NCBI GenBank assembly: GCA_001803165.1 | Contig: MHAZ01000011.1 | Coordinates: 97,679-161,678 of the forward strand | Source of the DNA: Stygiobacter sp. RIFOXYC2_FULL_38_25 | GTDB lineage: Bacteria; Bacteroidota; Ignavibacteria; Ignavibacteriales; Melioribacteraceae | DNA length: 64,000 nt | Direction of reading: 5' to 3' | Shown here: in pieces, positions 35,329 through 44,345 of the stretch | How positions within the stretch are numbered: the first letter of the stretch is position 1 | Layout of the letters: each line of letters opens with the position of its first letter | Translations under genes and position numbers: made by a program | The notes under the pieces: generated by a model | Databases searched by the model: none | What the model was told of the DNA's origin: nothing | The model's input: the letters and a program-made list of their open reading frames with translations, nothing else

Positions 35329-36441
35329 ATGGATGAGTTACTAAATAGACTTTCTGTTGAAGACATTGAAAAGTTGAAATGGTTGTTTTCAATGAGCAAT
35401 AATCAACAACCGAAAGAGATTATATCGCTGCGGGTGTTTAGAGAGGAATATTTGAATCTTCTTAAAAGCAATAGATCAATTTCATATTACAATTCTGTAA
35501 GACTCTCTTTGGATTATCTCGTTGACTACTTCGGAATTCACTGCTCAATTGGTTCGATTCAACAAAAAGAAATAGAGAACTTTTTCATTAAGCTGCAAGA
35601 GAAGGTTAAAGCCGTTTCGCATTGTGCTAACCAAAGCGGTAACGGCTATGAAGTTTATTACCGGAATATTAAAGCTGCTTTCAACAAAGCAAAAGAATGG
35701 AATTACATTCACGAGAATTATTTCACGAAAGTAAAACTCCCCAAAAGGCAAAGATTATCACCCGTGTTTATTAATTGCGATCAGCTTTCGGCTATTTGCA
35801 ATCAGATAAAAAACGAAACTGTTAAAGATGTTGTTGTATTTGCATTCTATACAGGAATGAGATTAGATGAAATTGTTAATATAAAATGGAAGAATGTTGA
35901 TAATGAAAACAATACGATTACTGTAGGTGACGAAACATTTGTAACCAAAGGAAGAAAGCAAAGATTTATTCCAATGTGCGAAGAAACAGTAAGGATAATT
36001 GAGAATTTAGAATGCAGAATGGAGAATAAAAAACCAAATACCCGAATAGTAAAACTTGTTGGGTATGCCTCGACTTCGCTCGGCATGACGAATGACTTTG
36101 TGTTTTGCAAAGAGAATGGCGAGAAGTATTCCGGGAATTACTTTTCGAGAAGGTTTAAGATTGCGTGCAAAGCTGCGGGTTTAGACAAATCAATTCACTT
36201 TCATTAATTGAGACATTCTTTCGCTTCAAACCTTGCTCAAAGAGGAGTTTCGATTTATACAATCAAAGAACTTCTCGGTCACTCATCAATAACTACAACA
36301 CAAATTTACTCGCACCTAAATATGGATTCTTTGAGAGAAGCAGTGAACAAATTAGATTCTGGATTCAAGTTACTTGATGCTGGACAAAAGCAAAAGAATG
36401 AACCCAAAATATTTAGTATTAATTCCGGAGAAAAGAGATGA
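35329..36441 (+). pseudogene. Tyrosine recombinase/integrase interrupted by one in-frame stop
   Basis: The reading frame is that of a phage-type tyrosine integrase: a SAM-like N-terminal arm domain, then TGMRLDEIVNIKW with the first catalytic Arg, and a split C-terminal box. At 36205-36207 a TAA replaces the residue between HFH and LRHSFASNL, exactly inside the His-x-x-Arg catalytic motif (normally HTLRH). After it the frame continues without change through [17 protein letters not shown], where Tyr is the nucleophile. A CTCGAC-type repeat (36066-36089) also adds residues near the end. Without readthrough the protein lacks its catalytic His, Arg and Tyr, so the gene is probably dead. Confidence 0.8.
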
Positions 36442-38768
36442 TACAATTTCTGGATATGGCAAAGATTTATAGAAATGTTTTTGGATTTAATGTACTACCA
36501 ATTCAAGGTAAAAAACCAACAATCGCTTGGGAGAATTGGCAGCTTATTGAACAAAGTGAAAGTGATGTAATTGGTCTTGGTTGGAATGCTAACATAACCG
36601 GTATTGGCGGGATATGTGGAATTAACGATTTAAGGAATATTGATTTCGACAGGGTCATAGACCCTTTTGAAGGAGGAACTGGTTTTAGTTTAGTGCAGAT
36701 GATATGTAAACGGCTTGGACTTGGTGATAAATATTTATGGACTGTAAAAAGCGGAAGCGGTGCTGGTTTTCATATTTGGGTTAAGGTTAGAGAAAATGAA
36801 AGATTGAAAGAGAGATTGAACGGACCAAAAAGTGTTTACCGTTTGTATCTGAAAGATGAGGGATTATGTGACCATATTGAATTGCGGTGGAATAATTCGC
36901 AAACCGTTCTTCCATACTCTAAACATGATAGCGGGAACAGATATTCTTTTCTTTATGATGAACCCAAAGAGCCACCAACTGAGATTGACGCGGATGTTCT
37001 GCTGGAATGCATTGAAGAGTTTTGTGACTTACAAAATGAAAAAGATGTACTTGATGTTGGCAAACGGACTTTTGAACCGGCTGGATTTGACAGAGAGAAG
37101 CTGGAAAGCGCAATTGAGTTTTTGGAAAACAATATACCGATAAACTGTTATGAAGATTGGTATAGAATCGGTTTTGGATTAGTAACGATTGGCGAAGAAG
37201 GAAGAAAGTATTTTTTGAAGTTAAGCTTAGGCAATCAGCATTATCATGATTCTGAATTTGCGATAAACAAAAAGTTTGATGAATTGATGAAGAAATCGGA
37301 TGGGAGAATTACTCTTGGGACTGTTTATCACACTGCTGAAAAGTATGGCTGGCAAAAGCCGTTCGTAAAGTTCTGGTATATCGAAAATGATAAGACAAAA
37401 ATATCTAAACAGAACTTCAAGAGATTTCTGGAAGAGAATGGATTTTGCAAGCTGCCGTTGGAACGCGGTTATATACTGCTGAAGGTTAGCAAGAATATTG
37501 TCCGGGAAGTGGAGATTTTCAACATCAAAGATTTTGTGATTGATTATTTGAAACGATTAGACGCCTCACATTTTGAGGACGTACATCGAATAAAAGTAAT
37601 TGATGCTGTTATAAAAGGAGCACCACAACATTTTGTACAAACGTTCCTAGAGTTTTTGGAAACTAGAGATTTAGAATTCTTACGTGATACAAAGGAGAAA
37701 GGATTTCTATTCTTCGCGAATTGTTTTGTTGAGATTACAGAGAGTAAGATTAAGAGTAAGAGGTATGAAGAATTAGAAGGTTTTATTTGGGACAAACAAG
37801 TAATCAACAAACGGTTAAACCTTGAGATGCGTGAGGCTGAGTTTGAAAGATTTGTTAGAAATATTTGCATGAATGATGAGCAAAGAATTCTTTCTTTGCG
37901 AAGTGGAATAGGTTATTTACTTCACAACTACAAAGATTCAACAAATGCTAAAGCTGTGATCTTTCTTGATGAGAAATTGAGTGACGGCGCTTATGGTAGA
38001 AGCGGAAAGGGATTGGTTGCTCAAGCAATAGGTAAGTTGCGGAAAACAATCCGTTTGGATGGAAGGAATTTTAATTTCTCGAAGAGTTTTAGTTTTCAAT
38101 CGGTAACACTTGATACAGCGATTATAGAATTTAATGATGTAACCAAGAAATTCAACTTTGATAAGCTCTTTTCTATCATCACTGATGATATAACTGTCGA
38201 GAAGAAAAACCAGAATGAAATAATCATTCCGTTTCATCAATCGCCCAAAATTATCATTTCCACAAATTACACAATTGAAGGTTCTGACGATTCAACGTTA
38301 GACAGGCAATTCGTGATAGAATTCTCAGATCACTATAACAAAACACACAGACCGATAGATGAGTTCGGGCACCGCTTTTATGATGAGTGGAGTAATGAGG
38401 AATGGAATAGTTTTCTCAATTACATGATTGGATGTCTTCAGCTGTATTTGAGTGAAGGATTGATTCAGTGTAACCATGTTAATCTTGAAAAGAAAAAGAT
38501 GATTGATTCGACTTGTGCGGAATTTGTGGAATACTTTGATTCGATTGAAGTTGGGAAAGAATATCAGAAGAAAGAATTACTCGAAAGCTTCAAGCGGGAA
38601 TATGAAGAATTTGCAGAAATCCAACCGGTGAGGTTTTCCAGATGGCTGAGGGAAGCCACAAAGATTAAAAGAATCAAGCTGACTGAACGAAAATCCGGGA
38701 CTGAAAGATTCATTTGTTTAGGTGAGCTTAAAAAGTTGGACAACTTGGACGAGTCTTTTTTCGATTAG
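36438..38768 (+). CDS. PrimPol-PriCT-helicase replication protein
   Basis: The 776-residue product combines a Prim-Pol domain (about 1-200; NIDFD and later [11 protein letters not shown] as catalytic and nucleotide-binding motifs), a PriCT-2 domain (about 225-310, [20 protein letters not shown]), and a D5/SF3-like helicase (about 475-700) with Walker A GRSGKGL and a following AIIEFNDV strand. This one-protein primase-helicase is typical of plasmids, phages and phage satellites, and starts replication at a nearby origin. Its ATG overlaps the integrase stop by four bases. Its last codons run into the TTGGACAA array. Confidence 0.75.
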   Translation: MIQFLDMAKIYRNVFGFNVLPIQGKKPTIAWENWQLIEQSESDVIGLGWNANITGIGGICGINDLRNIDFDRVIDPFEGGTGFSLVQMICKRLGLGDKYLWTVKSGSGAGFHIWVKVRENERLKERLNGPKSVYRLYLKDEGLCDHIELRWNNSQTVLPYSKHDSGNRYSFLYDEPKEPPTEIDADVLLECIEEFCDLQNEKDVLDVGKRTFEPAGFDREKLESAIEFLENNIPINCYEDWYRIGFGLVTIGEEGRKYFLKLSLGNQHYHDSEFAINKKFDELMKKSDGRITLGTVYHTAEKYGWQKPFVKFWYIENDKTKISKQNFKRFLEENGFCKLPLERGYILLKVSKNIVREVEIFNIKDFVIDYLKRLDASHFEDVHRIKVIDAVIKGAPQHFVQTFLEFLETRDLEFLRDTKEKGFLFFANCFVEITESKIKSKRYEELEGFIWDKQVINKRLNLEMREAEFERFVRNICMNDEQRILSLRSGIGYLLHNYKDSTNAKAVIFLDEKLSDGAYGRSGKGLVAQAIGKLRKTIRLDGRNFNFSKSFSFQSVTLDTAIIEFNDVTKKFNFDKLFSIITDDITVEKKNQNEIIIPFHQSPKIIISTNYTIEGSDDSTLDRQFVIEFSDHYNKTHRPIDEFGHRFYDEWSNEEWNSFLNYMIGCLQLYLSEGLIQCNHVNLEKKKMIDSTCAEFVEYFDSIEVGKEYQKKELLESFKREYEEFAEIQPVRFSRWLREATKIKRIKLTERKSGTERFICLGELKKLDNLDESFFD

Positions 38769-38939
38769 GGAGAGAAAATGAAAATAAAGTTGTCCAAGTT
38801 GTCCAAATCAGTGAATTATTGAGAAAATGAAGTAAAAACAAAAAAATGGTTGGACAACTTAGTGGACAAGTTGGACGCAAATTGAGGAAAAGAATGAATT
38901 TTGGACGAGTTTGGCTCAAAAAGTTGTCCATTTGGACAA
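38736..38939. repeat. TTGGACAA iteron-like array, candidate replication origin
   Basis: About ten copies of TTGGACAA or close variants occur in both orientations: forward at 38736, 38745, 38850, 38862, 38871, 38901 and 38932, reverse (TTGTCCAA) at 38790, 38799 and 38924. The first two are inside the end of the primase gene. Dense, mixed-orientation 8-mers next to a primase-helicase gene are typical of an initiator-bound origin. No protein is encoded in 38769-39267 apart from repeat-derived frames. Confidence 0.6.
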
Positions 38940-38980
38940 GTTGAGGAAATGAAATAATCCAAATTAATTACATGCTTTTA

Positions 38981-39169
38981 CTTTTTGCTTGATCAAAAAG
39001 TAACAAAAAATCAAGACTGCAAAAAAATGGTTAAGAATATCACTCGTTCGATTACAGAAATTGAACTCACCCGCATTTGTTTTAGAAATAGTAAATGCGG
39101 GCTCAAACAGCAATTTCTGTTTAACATCGAATTCGTTCATTCTTTATACACCATTTTTTTGAGGTCGCG
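38981..39169. repeat. Palindromic dispersed repeat, copy 3
   Basis: Third copy, with perfect arms CAAAAAAATGGT (39020-39031) and ACCATTTTTTTG (39150-39161), ACAGAAATTG (39054-39063) and CAATTTCTGT (39111-39120), CCCGCATTT (39070-39078) and AAATGCGGG (39093-39101). The leading hairpin here is CTTTTTG/CAAAAAG, differing from copies 1 and 2 on both sides of the stem. Confidence 0.85.
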
Positions 39170-39267
39170 AAAAGACGAAAAGATTTTAAGCTACCAAGAA
39201 TATGAGACTTCTTGGAAATGAATTGAAATACTGAGGAAGAATTATTAAAAACAGATGGAGGAATGAA

Positions 39268-39444
39268 ATGAAACAAACACCGTTGAGAGCGATTAAGAAA
39301 CATTGTCTGGAATGTTCCGGATATGAAAAGAAGCAAGTGCGGGAATGTGTGATTAAGGATTGTGTGCTTTATGAATATAGGCAAGGAAGAAATTTAAGAC
39401 GGTTAGGAGTCGGAAGATTAAAAAAAGCCCAACTCAAGGAATGA
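39268..39444 (+). CDS. Small zinc-knuckle protein of mobile elements
   Basis: The 58-residue product has the conserved layout HCLECSG, then VRECVIKDCVLYEYRQGRN: two Cys-x2-Cys/Cys-x5-Cys pairs that should bind one zinc, then Tyr-x-Tyr-Arg-x-Gly. Small proteins of this form (C-L-x-C-S-G ... V-R-x-C ... C-x-L-Y-x-Y-R-x-G) are common in prophages and integrative elements, with no known function. Start ATG 39268 has GGAGGAATG upstream. Confidence 0.65.
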   Translation: MKQTPLRAIKKHCLECSGYEKKQVRECVIKDCVLYEYRQGRNLRRLGVGRLKKAQLKE

Positions 39445-40087
39445 TTTTAGATGAGATATTCTATAGATGAGGTTTTGTATTACTCCAATGAGTTTGTAGT
39501 TAAAAGTGAGCGGTGAGATGGGAGAATTTAAGAAATAGAACAAAATTTGAAAGGGCGCACAACACTGAAAAATGATGTTCGAACAAAAAGTTTTGAAAAA
39601 GATGTTGGTTATGTTTGGATGGGGTGAGTTTATGCAACAAATGAACGTTGAACGACTAGAATTTTTAAGGATATGAAAGATTAAGTATATGAAGCCTTCA
39701 AATAAAACTATTCTATGGTAAAACTTATTAGCTAAAAAACAGAATCATCAATTGACTGATAACAAACTATATCTTATTTTCTTATTGGAAAAAGGGAAAC
39801 CAGAAATGGGGTCAAAATTTCAATTAATCCATTCTAGTTGGCACATCCGGACAAGTACTCTCAATAATTTACATAAATCGTTACGTCGTTTTCAGACTGT
39901 TATACTTCTTGAAACTCAGATAAGAATACGTTACGAGTACGCTAAAAAAAATGACGAGAAACTTCAAATATAAACTTAACGCTCTTTCAATATTGGCAAT
40001 CATAAAAGATGTATTTATGCTTTAGTTGGTGAGAGTAAAAATCAAGAAGGTTTTATAACATATAAGCACAAACAATTTGGAATTTTT
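39445..40087. other. 640-base stretch without a confident gene
   Basis: A 73-codon frame (39752-39973) begins with TTG, has no ribosome site and shows no recognisable motif; I leave it out. The stretch is AT-rich and sits between the replication core and the conjugation locus, so it should hold the promoter for the RING-like gene and perhaps an unrecognised element boundary. Confidence 0.4.
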
Positions 40088-40252
40088 ATGCCAAAGAGAA
40101 TCTGCGCAAAGTGTGGAAAAGAAAAAGAAATAAGCGGTGGCAAAGTCTGCGAGAAAGGACATTTTATTTGCAAGTCTTGTGTATGGGAAACTGCTGGTTT
40201 TTTTTCGAATGAAAGAAGAATTTGTCCTTTGTGTAGCAAGAGACTTATATAA
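40088..40252 (+). CDS. RING-finger-like small protein (candidate E3)
   Basis: A 54-residue product with eight metal ligands in the exact RING-HC order: Cys6-x2-Cys9, 11 residues, Cys21-x3-His25-x2-Cys28-x2-Cys31, 14 residues, Cys46-Pro-Leu-Cys49. The Cys-Pro-Leu-Cys close and the Trp (33) two residues after the sixth ligand are typical of RING and related treble-clef E3 ligases, which hold the loaded E2 next to the substrate. It is short, basic at both ends and lies on the same strand 475 bases before the E2 gene. A different two-zinc fold, such as a double zinc ribbon, cannot be excluded by eye. Confidence 0.65.
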   Translation: MPKRICAKCGKEKEISGGKVCEKGHFICKSCVWETAGFFSNERRICPLCSKRLI

Positions 40253-40291
40253 TTGCTTTTATATCGAAATAAATAATACTAATTAACAACA

Positions 40292-40639
40292 ATGAACAAA
40301 AAAAAAGCACAAAGGCTTTTATTTATTGGTTATGTTTTTGCATTGATTGGGTGTCTTGTTGGATTTAGTAGCAAATTTCATAACTCTGTATTCGTAGTGC
40401 TTATTACTGGCTACTTATTCTGGAGTTGCTACTGGGGTTGGGTACTAACATATAAAAAGGTAAAAAGTTTTTTCAATGGGATGCATACTTTCGGGGAAAC
40501 ATTACCTCAGCTGTTTAAGAATCATCTTTTGAAAGAACTAGCAATTTATTGCATCATTTTATGTATTGGTTTAGTTATTGGTTCTTTTGGAGGATCCGTG
40601 TATATGCAAATAAAATTGACACCGGTTGCTTATAGATGA
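40292..40639 (+). CDS. Small membrane protein of the conjugation locus
   Basis: A 115-residue product with about three membrane segments (about 9-27, 31-54, and 83-107, the last LAIYCIILCIGLVIGSFGGSV). The middle loop is basic and may face the cytoplasm. It is on the same strand, 39 bases after the RING-like gene and 87 before the E2 gene. No family recognised. It could anchor the conjugation enzymes at the membrane. Confidence 0.5.
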   Translation: MNKKKAQRLLFIGYVFALIGCLVGFSSKFHNSVFVVLITGYLFWSCYWGWVLTYKKVKSFFNGMHTFGETLPQLFKNHLLKELAIYCIILCIGLVIGSFGGSVYMQIKLTPVAYR

Positions 40640-40726
40640 TGAAAAGAGTATCAAACGTTTTGAAAAGAGATATAGTAAATGAAATAATAAGTCGCAATTA
40701 CTAGAACATTTAATAAGGAGAAAAAT

Positions 40727-41392
40727 ATGAAACATATCCAAATCCCAACCGGGTACTTGTACAATACTACAGATGAAGATGAAGCAGCAAAAAAACGTCG
40801 GGAAATTAAGGAAAAACTTTTACGCGGTGAAATTGTTAGAGTCACTAAAGAAGGTACCGTAAAAGACGCAGAAAAAAGTAAAAACGAAGGTGGCATTATT
40901 GTACCAGAAGGAAAACTCGCCAGTTTTTATTGGTATGAAAATGACCCGGAATTGCTTGAGGATGAAAAACAAGTAATGCGGAGGTATTTTCCACAATTTC
41001 AATTAGATAAACTTAAAGACGGAAGGTTGTACTGGACAGGAGTATTTAAAACAGATCTTCGCCCAGGTGGAGAGTGGCATTTACAGGCAATTTACGAACA
41101 TAACCATCCTAATAATAGTAGTTGGGGTGGTTCAGTAAAGATTTATTCCATACTACCCGATCTTGAAGAAATTAGCAAAGAACTTAAGGAACCTATACCG
41201 CATCTTTTAGCTGATTCAAAAGGAAATGTTTACTTATGTACGGCGAGAAAAGAAGACGTAAGAGACGGAAAAGAAATGGTTACAAGTGCTGCTTCTTCAT
41301 TGTCGTGGGCTGCAAAATGGATTGCAGCTTTTGAACTTTGGATGGAAGGAAATATCTCTACTGCTGAATTTTCAAATCACAACAAAATTTAA
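40727..41392 (+). CDS. Prokaryotic E2-like conjugating enzyme
   Basis: The 221-residue product shows an E2 plan: N-terminal helix (LEDEKQVMRRYFPQF, 77-91), strand with W-T-G (103-105), a strand block (WHLQAIYEHNHPNN, 117-130) where E2s have their YP..YP motif, a proline-rich loop, then IPHLLADSKGNVYLCTA (157-173) matching the H-x-x-x-x-x-x-G-x-L-C-L active-site segment, and a closing WAAKWIAAFELWMEG (194-208) as in bacterial E2s. Cys171 is the only cysteine in the protein and is placed as the thioester site. The 60-residue N-terminal extension is charged and unrecognised. AAGGAG precedes the ATG; the JAB gene follows after 21 bases. Confidence 0.75.
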   Translation: MKHIQIPTGYLYNTTDEDEAAKKRREIKEKLLRGEIVRVTKEGTVKDAEKSKNEGGIIVPEGKLASFYWYENDPELLEDEKQVMRRYFPQFQLDKLKDGRLYWTGVFKTDLRPGGEWHLQAIYEHNHPNNSSWGGSVKIYSILPDLEEISKELKEPIPHLLADSKGNVYLCTARKEDVRDGKEMVTSAASSLSWAAKWIAAFELWMEGNISTAEFSNHNKI

Positions 41393-41413
41393 TTTTTGAT
41401 TGGAGAATAGGGA

Positions 41414-42583
41414 ATGGTCTCTTCTACAAGGAAAGTAATACTCTCTTCACAGGCTTATCTTTCAATTATTTCGGAAACTTATTCCTTTGTTGATAGAGAA
41501 ACTGGAGGTATTTTTTTAGGCATTGTCATTGACAACTCTTGGTATGTTCTAGAGAATATTGATCCCGGATACAGGAAAATAGAACGACACCATTCCTATT
41601 TTGAATACGATGTTGAGTATGTTACTCATTTGGCTAATGTAAGAAGTAAACTTTATCAGGTTGAATTGAAATTACTTGGGCTTTGGCATAGACATCCCGG
41701 AAGTTTTGATCGTTTTTCATCAACTGATAATGAAACAAATATTAGATTTGCAAAATTACTCCAACCAGGAGCAATTTCAGCCATTGTAAATCTTGATCCT
41801 CATTTTCGATCTACTTTTTACCATGTCACACTTCCATTGAATTACACTGTCATAACAGATATAATAATCGGTGATTCTAATGTCCCAAAAGAATTTCAAA
41901 GTCTCAAAGATCCAGAAAAAATAATGAATAGAAACTTATACAATTACACTGAGACACAAAAAGCAGTTGAAGGACAACAAAAATTTACTAAGAAGATTTT
42001 CTCATATTTCACACCATCCCAAAAACAAGTAGCTAAGTTAGAAATAACATCCAAACAAGAAGATATTATGGATATGTTGTCTACTGAATTGATATCTTAT
42101 CTAGAAAAGCAGAGTGATTACAGCTATGAGATTAGAATGATTGATGAATTATTAGAAGTGAAAATGAAGTATACTGGAGAGATGACAAGTTATTTTCCCG
42201 AAAGAGTCGATTGTTTGTTCTCTTATGAAAATCAACAAAAAATTATTACTATCAATGGCTTACGTTTGCGATATATGCCAGATATAATAAAACAATTTGT
42301 GAATGAGCAAATATCTTTGAGGATGTCAAATAATAGTATTAACATGCAAAGTAAAGAAGAAAAGAAAAAGAATTATTATGAATCTTTACTAGAGCTTTCT
42401 TCTGAATATGATGAAGAAATGCTTTTAACAGCACGTAAATCCAAGCTTGCTGATTATCATCCCGACTATTGGGAACGAGAGGGGAATGAAACGATTAATA
42501 AAAATGCAAATCAGTTTACTAGAGAAGTTTTGGATGCATATGATTACCTTTTAAAGGAATTACGTCGGACAAAAAATCTTTGA
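41414..42583 (+). CDS. JAB/JAMM metallopeptidase (deubiquitinase-like)
   Basis: The 389-residue product has a complete JAMM site in its first 140 residues: Glu29 in RETGGIFLG, then His92-x-His94, seven residues, Ser102-x2-Asp105. In bacterial conjugation and CBASS operons such enzymes trim or remove the modifier. Residues about 190-389 form a second, helical and strand-containing domain of unknown fold ending in a charged helix. It sits between E2 and E1 with 21- and 25-base gaps, so all three are one transcript. Confidence 0.85.
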   Translation: MVSSTRKVILSSQAYLSIISETYSFVDRETGGIFLGIVIDNSWYVLENIDPGYRKIERHHSYFEYDVEYVTHLANVRSKLYQVELKLLGLWHRHPGSFDRFSSTDNETNIRFAKLLQPGAISAIVNLDPHFRSTFYHVTLPLNYTVITDIIIGDSNVPKEFQSLKDPEKIMNRNLYNYTETQKAVEGQQKFTKKIFSYFTPSQKQVAKLEITSKQEDIMDMLSTELISYLEKQSDYSYEIRMIDELLEVKMKYTGEMTSYFPERVDCLFSYENQQKIITINGLRLRYMPDIIKQFVNEQISLRMSNNSINMQSKEEKKKNYYESLLELSSEYDEEMLLTARKSKLADYHPDYWEREGNETINKNANQFTREVLDAYDYLLKELRRTKNL

Positions 42584-42608
42584 GCTCAAAAATGGTTGGG
42601 AGATAATT

Positions 42609-43742
42609 ATGCTTAAAAACAAACGTCAACCTATTGTTCATTATCCAGTACATTTAGAAAAAGATAAGTATTTAGGTGATGTATACGGTTATTTTCATTT
42701 GAATTCGAATGAATATAATATTATTGCCACAAACAATAATATTGCAAATAATGAGTCATGTGTTAATCTAGTAAGAATTGTCAAAGAAAAACCACTACAA
42801 TTCATAGACAACATTCTGTATGCTTATTGGGAAAATGAACAGATTATTTTCCAGCAGGGTAATACATTGTGCAAAAAACAACCGTATGATTTATTATTAA
42901 ATATTTTTTCTCGTAATTCGGGAATTCTTGAAACTGACTTTATGCTGAATAAGTCTGTTATTATAGCGGGACTGGGTTCAGTTGGAAGTCTAATTGCTCT
43001 GGAATTAGCACGAGCTGGGGTGGGTAGTTTTCTATTAGTAGACAACGACACTCTAGCGTATCATAATCTTTGTCGTCATCAACTTGGAATAAAAGATGTA
43101 GGTAAATTTAAAGTTTGCGCGGTTCGCGACCAAATTCTACAGATTAATTCAACAGCACAAGTTCAAACTGAAATAGGTATTTTGGAAGATGTTGAAAAAG
43201 TCAAATTTGATAACTTTATTACAGCCAATACAGTTATCATAGGATGCGCTGATAATCGTGAGGGAGACTTATATGCAAATCGACTTTCGATAAATTACAA
43301 AATCCCGTTCATTTCTATTGGATTTTGGGAGAGAGCTTTTGCTGGTGAAATATTTTATTCTATACCAACTAAAACACCTTGCTATGAATGTTTATTCGGA
43401 GGAAAAGAGAGACATATTTCTAGTCGTACTTCGGTTAATAGAAGATATTATACAAATGAGGAAAATCTTTCAGAAACACGATTCGAACCTGGAATATCAA
43501 CCGACATTAATTTCATAACCACCGTCGGAATTAAATTAATAATTGATTTAATGAATCTTGAGAACGAAAATTATATCCCACGTTTGTTTACCCATCTCTC
43601 ACAATTTACACTAATTTGTAATTCAAATGATAAACGAGTAGGAGGAGATCAAGCCGAAATATTTTCTTATCCATTGCAGATAACCACCTCTATTAAAATT
43701 GATTATAATGAAAAATGTTCAGTTTGTGGAGGAATTAAATGA
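42609..43742 (+). CDS. E1-like ThiF-family activating enzyme
   Basis: The 377-residue product contains the adenylation core from about 110: the glycine loop GLGSVGS (121-127), VDNDTLAYHNLCRHQLG (144-160) with the ribose-binding Asp and the Arg finger, Lys167, and two Cys-x2-Cys knuckles (258/261 and 370/373) as in ThiF/MoeB/Uba proteins. The first 105 residues are a separate strand-rich domain not seen in plain ThiF. The Cys that would take the thioester is not obvious; Cys155 and Cys213 are candidates. It would adenylate the C-terminal Gly of a modifier and pass it to the E2. Confidence 0.8.
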   Translation: MLKNKRQPIVHYPVHLEKDKYLGDVYGYFHLNSNEYNIIATNNNIANNESCVNLVRIVKEKPLQFIDNILYAYWENEQIIFQQGNTLCKKQPYDLLLNIFSRNSGILETDFMLNKSVIIAGLGSVGSLIALELARAGVGSFLLVDNDTLAYHNLCRHQLGIKDVGKFKVCAVRDQILQINSTAQVQTEIGILEDVEKVKFDNFITANTVIIGCADNREGDLYANRLSINYKIPFISIGFWERAFAGEIFYSIPTKTPCYECLFGGKERHISSRTSVNRRYYTNEENLSETRFEPGISTDINFITTVGIKLIIDLMNLENENYIPRLFTHLSQFTLICNSNDKRVGGDQAEIFSYPLQITTSIKIDYNEKCSVCGGIK

Positions 43743-43764
43743 GTATAATTTTCGAGGGATCTTG

Positions 43765-44343
43765 ATGAGCCGATTGAGCAGAATAAATGAGAAAGGAGAA
43801 ATTACAAGATCCAAAGCTACTGGAGACCACAGCAGAGAAACAAGCACTTATCGACCAACAACTATTACAACACAATCCACTTCAGGCTCCACTAGTAAAT
43901 TTGTAATTGGTTTTTTTGGATTCATTATATTTGTAATTGTTTTAATAATAATTAACCGGCAACCACAAGTAGTAAATAACGAACAGTTTATTCCACCAAA
44001 TAATTCTCAACCATCATCAACATCGCCAGAGACACCCACTATTAGTGCAAACCAACATTTAGATTATTCAGATGGTTCAACATATGATGGCCAAGTAATA
44101 AATTCTAAAAGAGAAGGTAATGGAATTTTAAATTTCCCGGAAAATAATGAAATGAATTATTGGAAATATGATGGAGAATTCAAAGAAGATCTGAAGAATG
44201 GTAAGGGAATATTGTACTTAAAAGATGGCAGCAGATATGAAGGAACTTGGATTAGCGATATGCGAGAAGGAGAATTTATTTATTACGATGCTAATGGAAA
44301 TCAAGAAATCCAATCATTTTCTGAGGGGGTGAGAATTAAATAG
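43765..44343 (+). CDS. Membrane-anchored MORN-repeat protein
   Basis: The 192-residue product starts at ATG 43765 (GAGGGAT upstream), 22 bases after the E1 stop; the longer frame overlaps E1. It has a Thr/Ser-rich basic N-terminal tail, a membrane segment (about 49-66, VIGFFGFIIFVIVLIII), a Pro/Ser linker, and three to four MORN units (YDGQVINSKREGNGIL, YDGEFKEDLKNGKGIL, YEGTWISDMREGEF). MORN repeats bind lipids or proteins. The segment and the run of positive residues before it place the repeats outside the cytoplasm. Tight spacing suggests it belongs to the same operon. Confidence 0.7.
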   Translation: MSRLSRINEKGEITRSKATGDHSRETSTYRPTTITTQSTSGSTSKFVIGFFGFIIFVIVLIIINRQPQVVNNEQFIPPNNSQPSSTSPETPTISANQHLDYSDGSTYDGQVINSKREGNGILNFPENNEMNYWKYDGEFKEDLKNGKGILYLKDGSRYEGTWISDMREGEFIYYDANGNQEIQSFSEGVRIK

Positions 44344-44345
44344 CA

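Noticed and set aside
38736..38939. A CRISPR array or tandem coding repeat
   Set aside because: Units are 8 bases, in both orientations and unevenly spaced; no spacers of fixed length.
38985..39221. A 78-codon frame after the primase gene
   Set aside because: Third repeat-derived frame, same reason.
39752..39973. A 73-codon frame that could encode the missing modifier
   Set aside because: TTG start, no ribosome site, no beta-grasp pattern and no Gly-Gly end.
40727..43742. A CBASS type II operon (Cap2/Cap3)
   Set aside because: No cGAS-like nucleotidyltransferase or effector is visible, and E1 and E2 are separate proteins instead of the fused Cap2 form.
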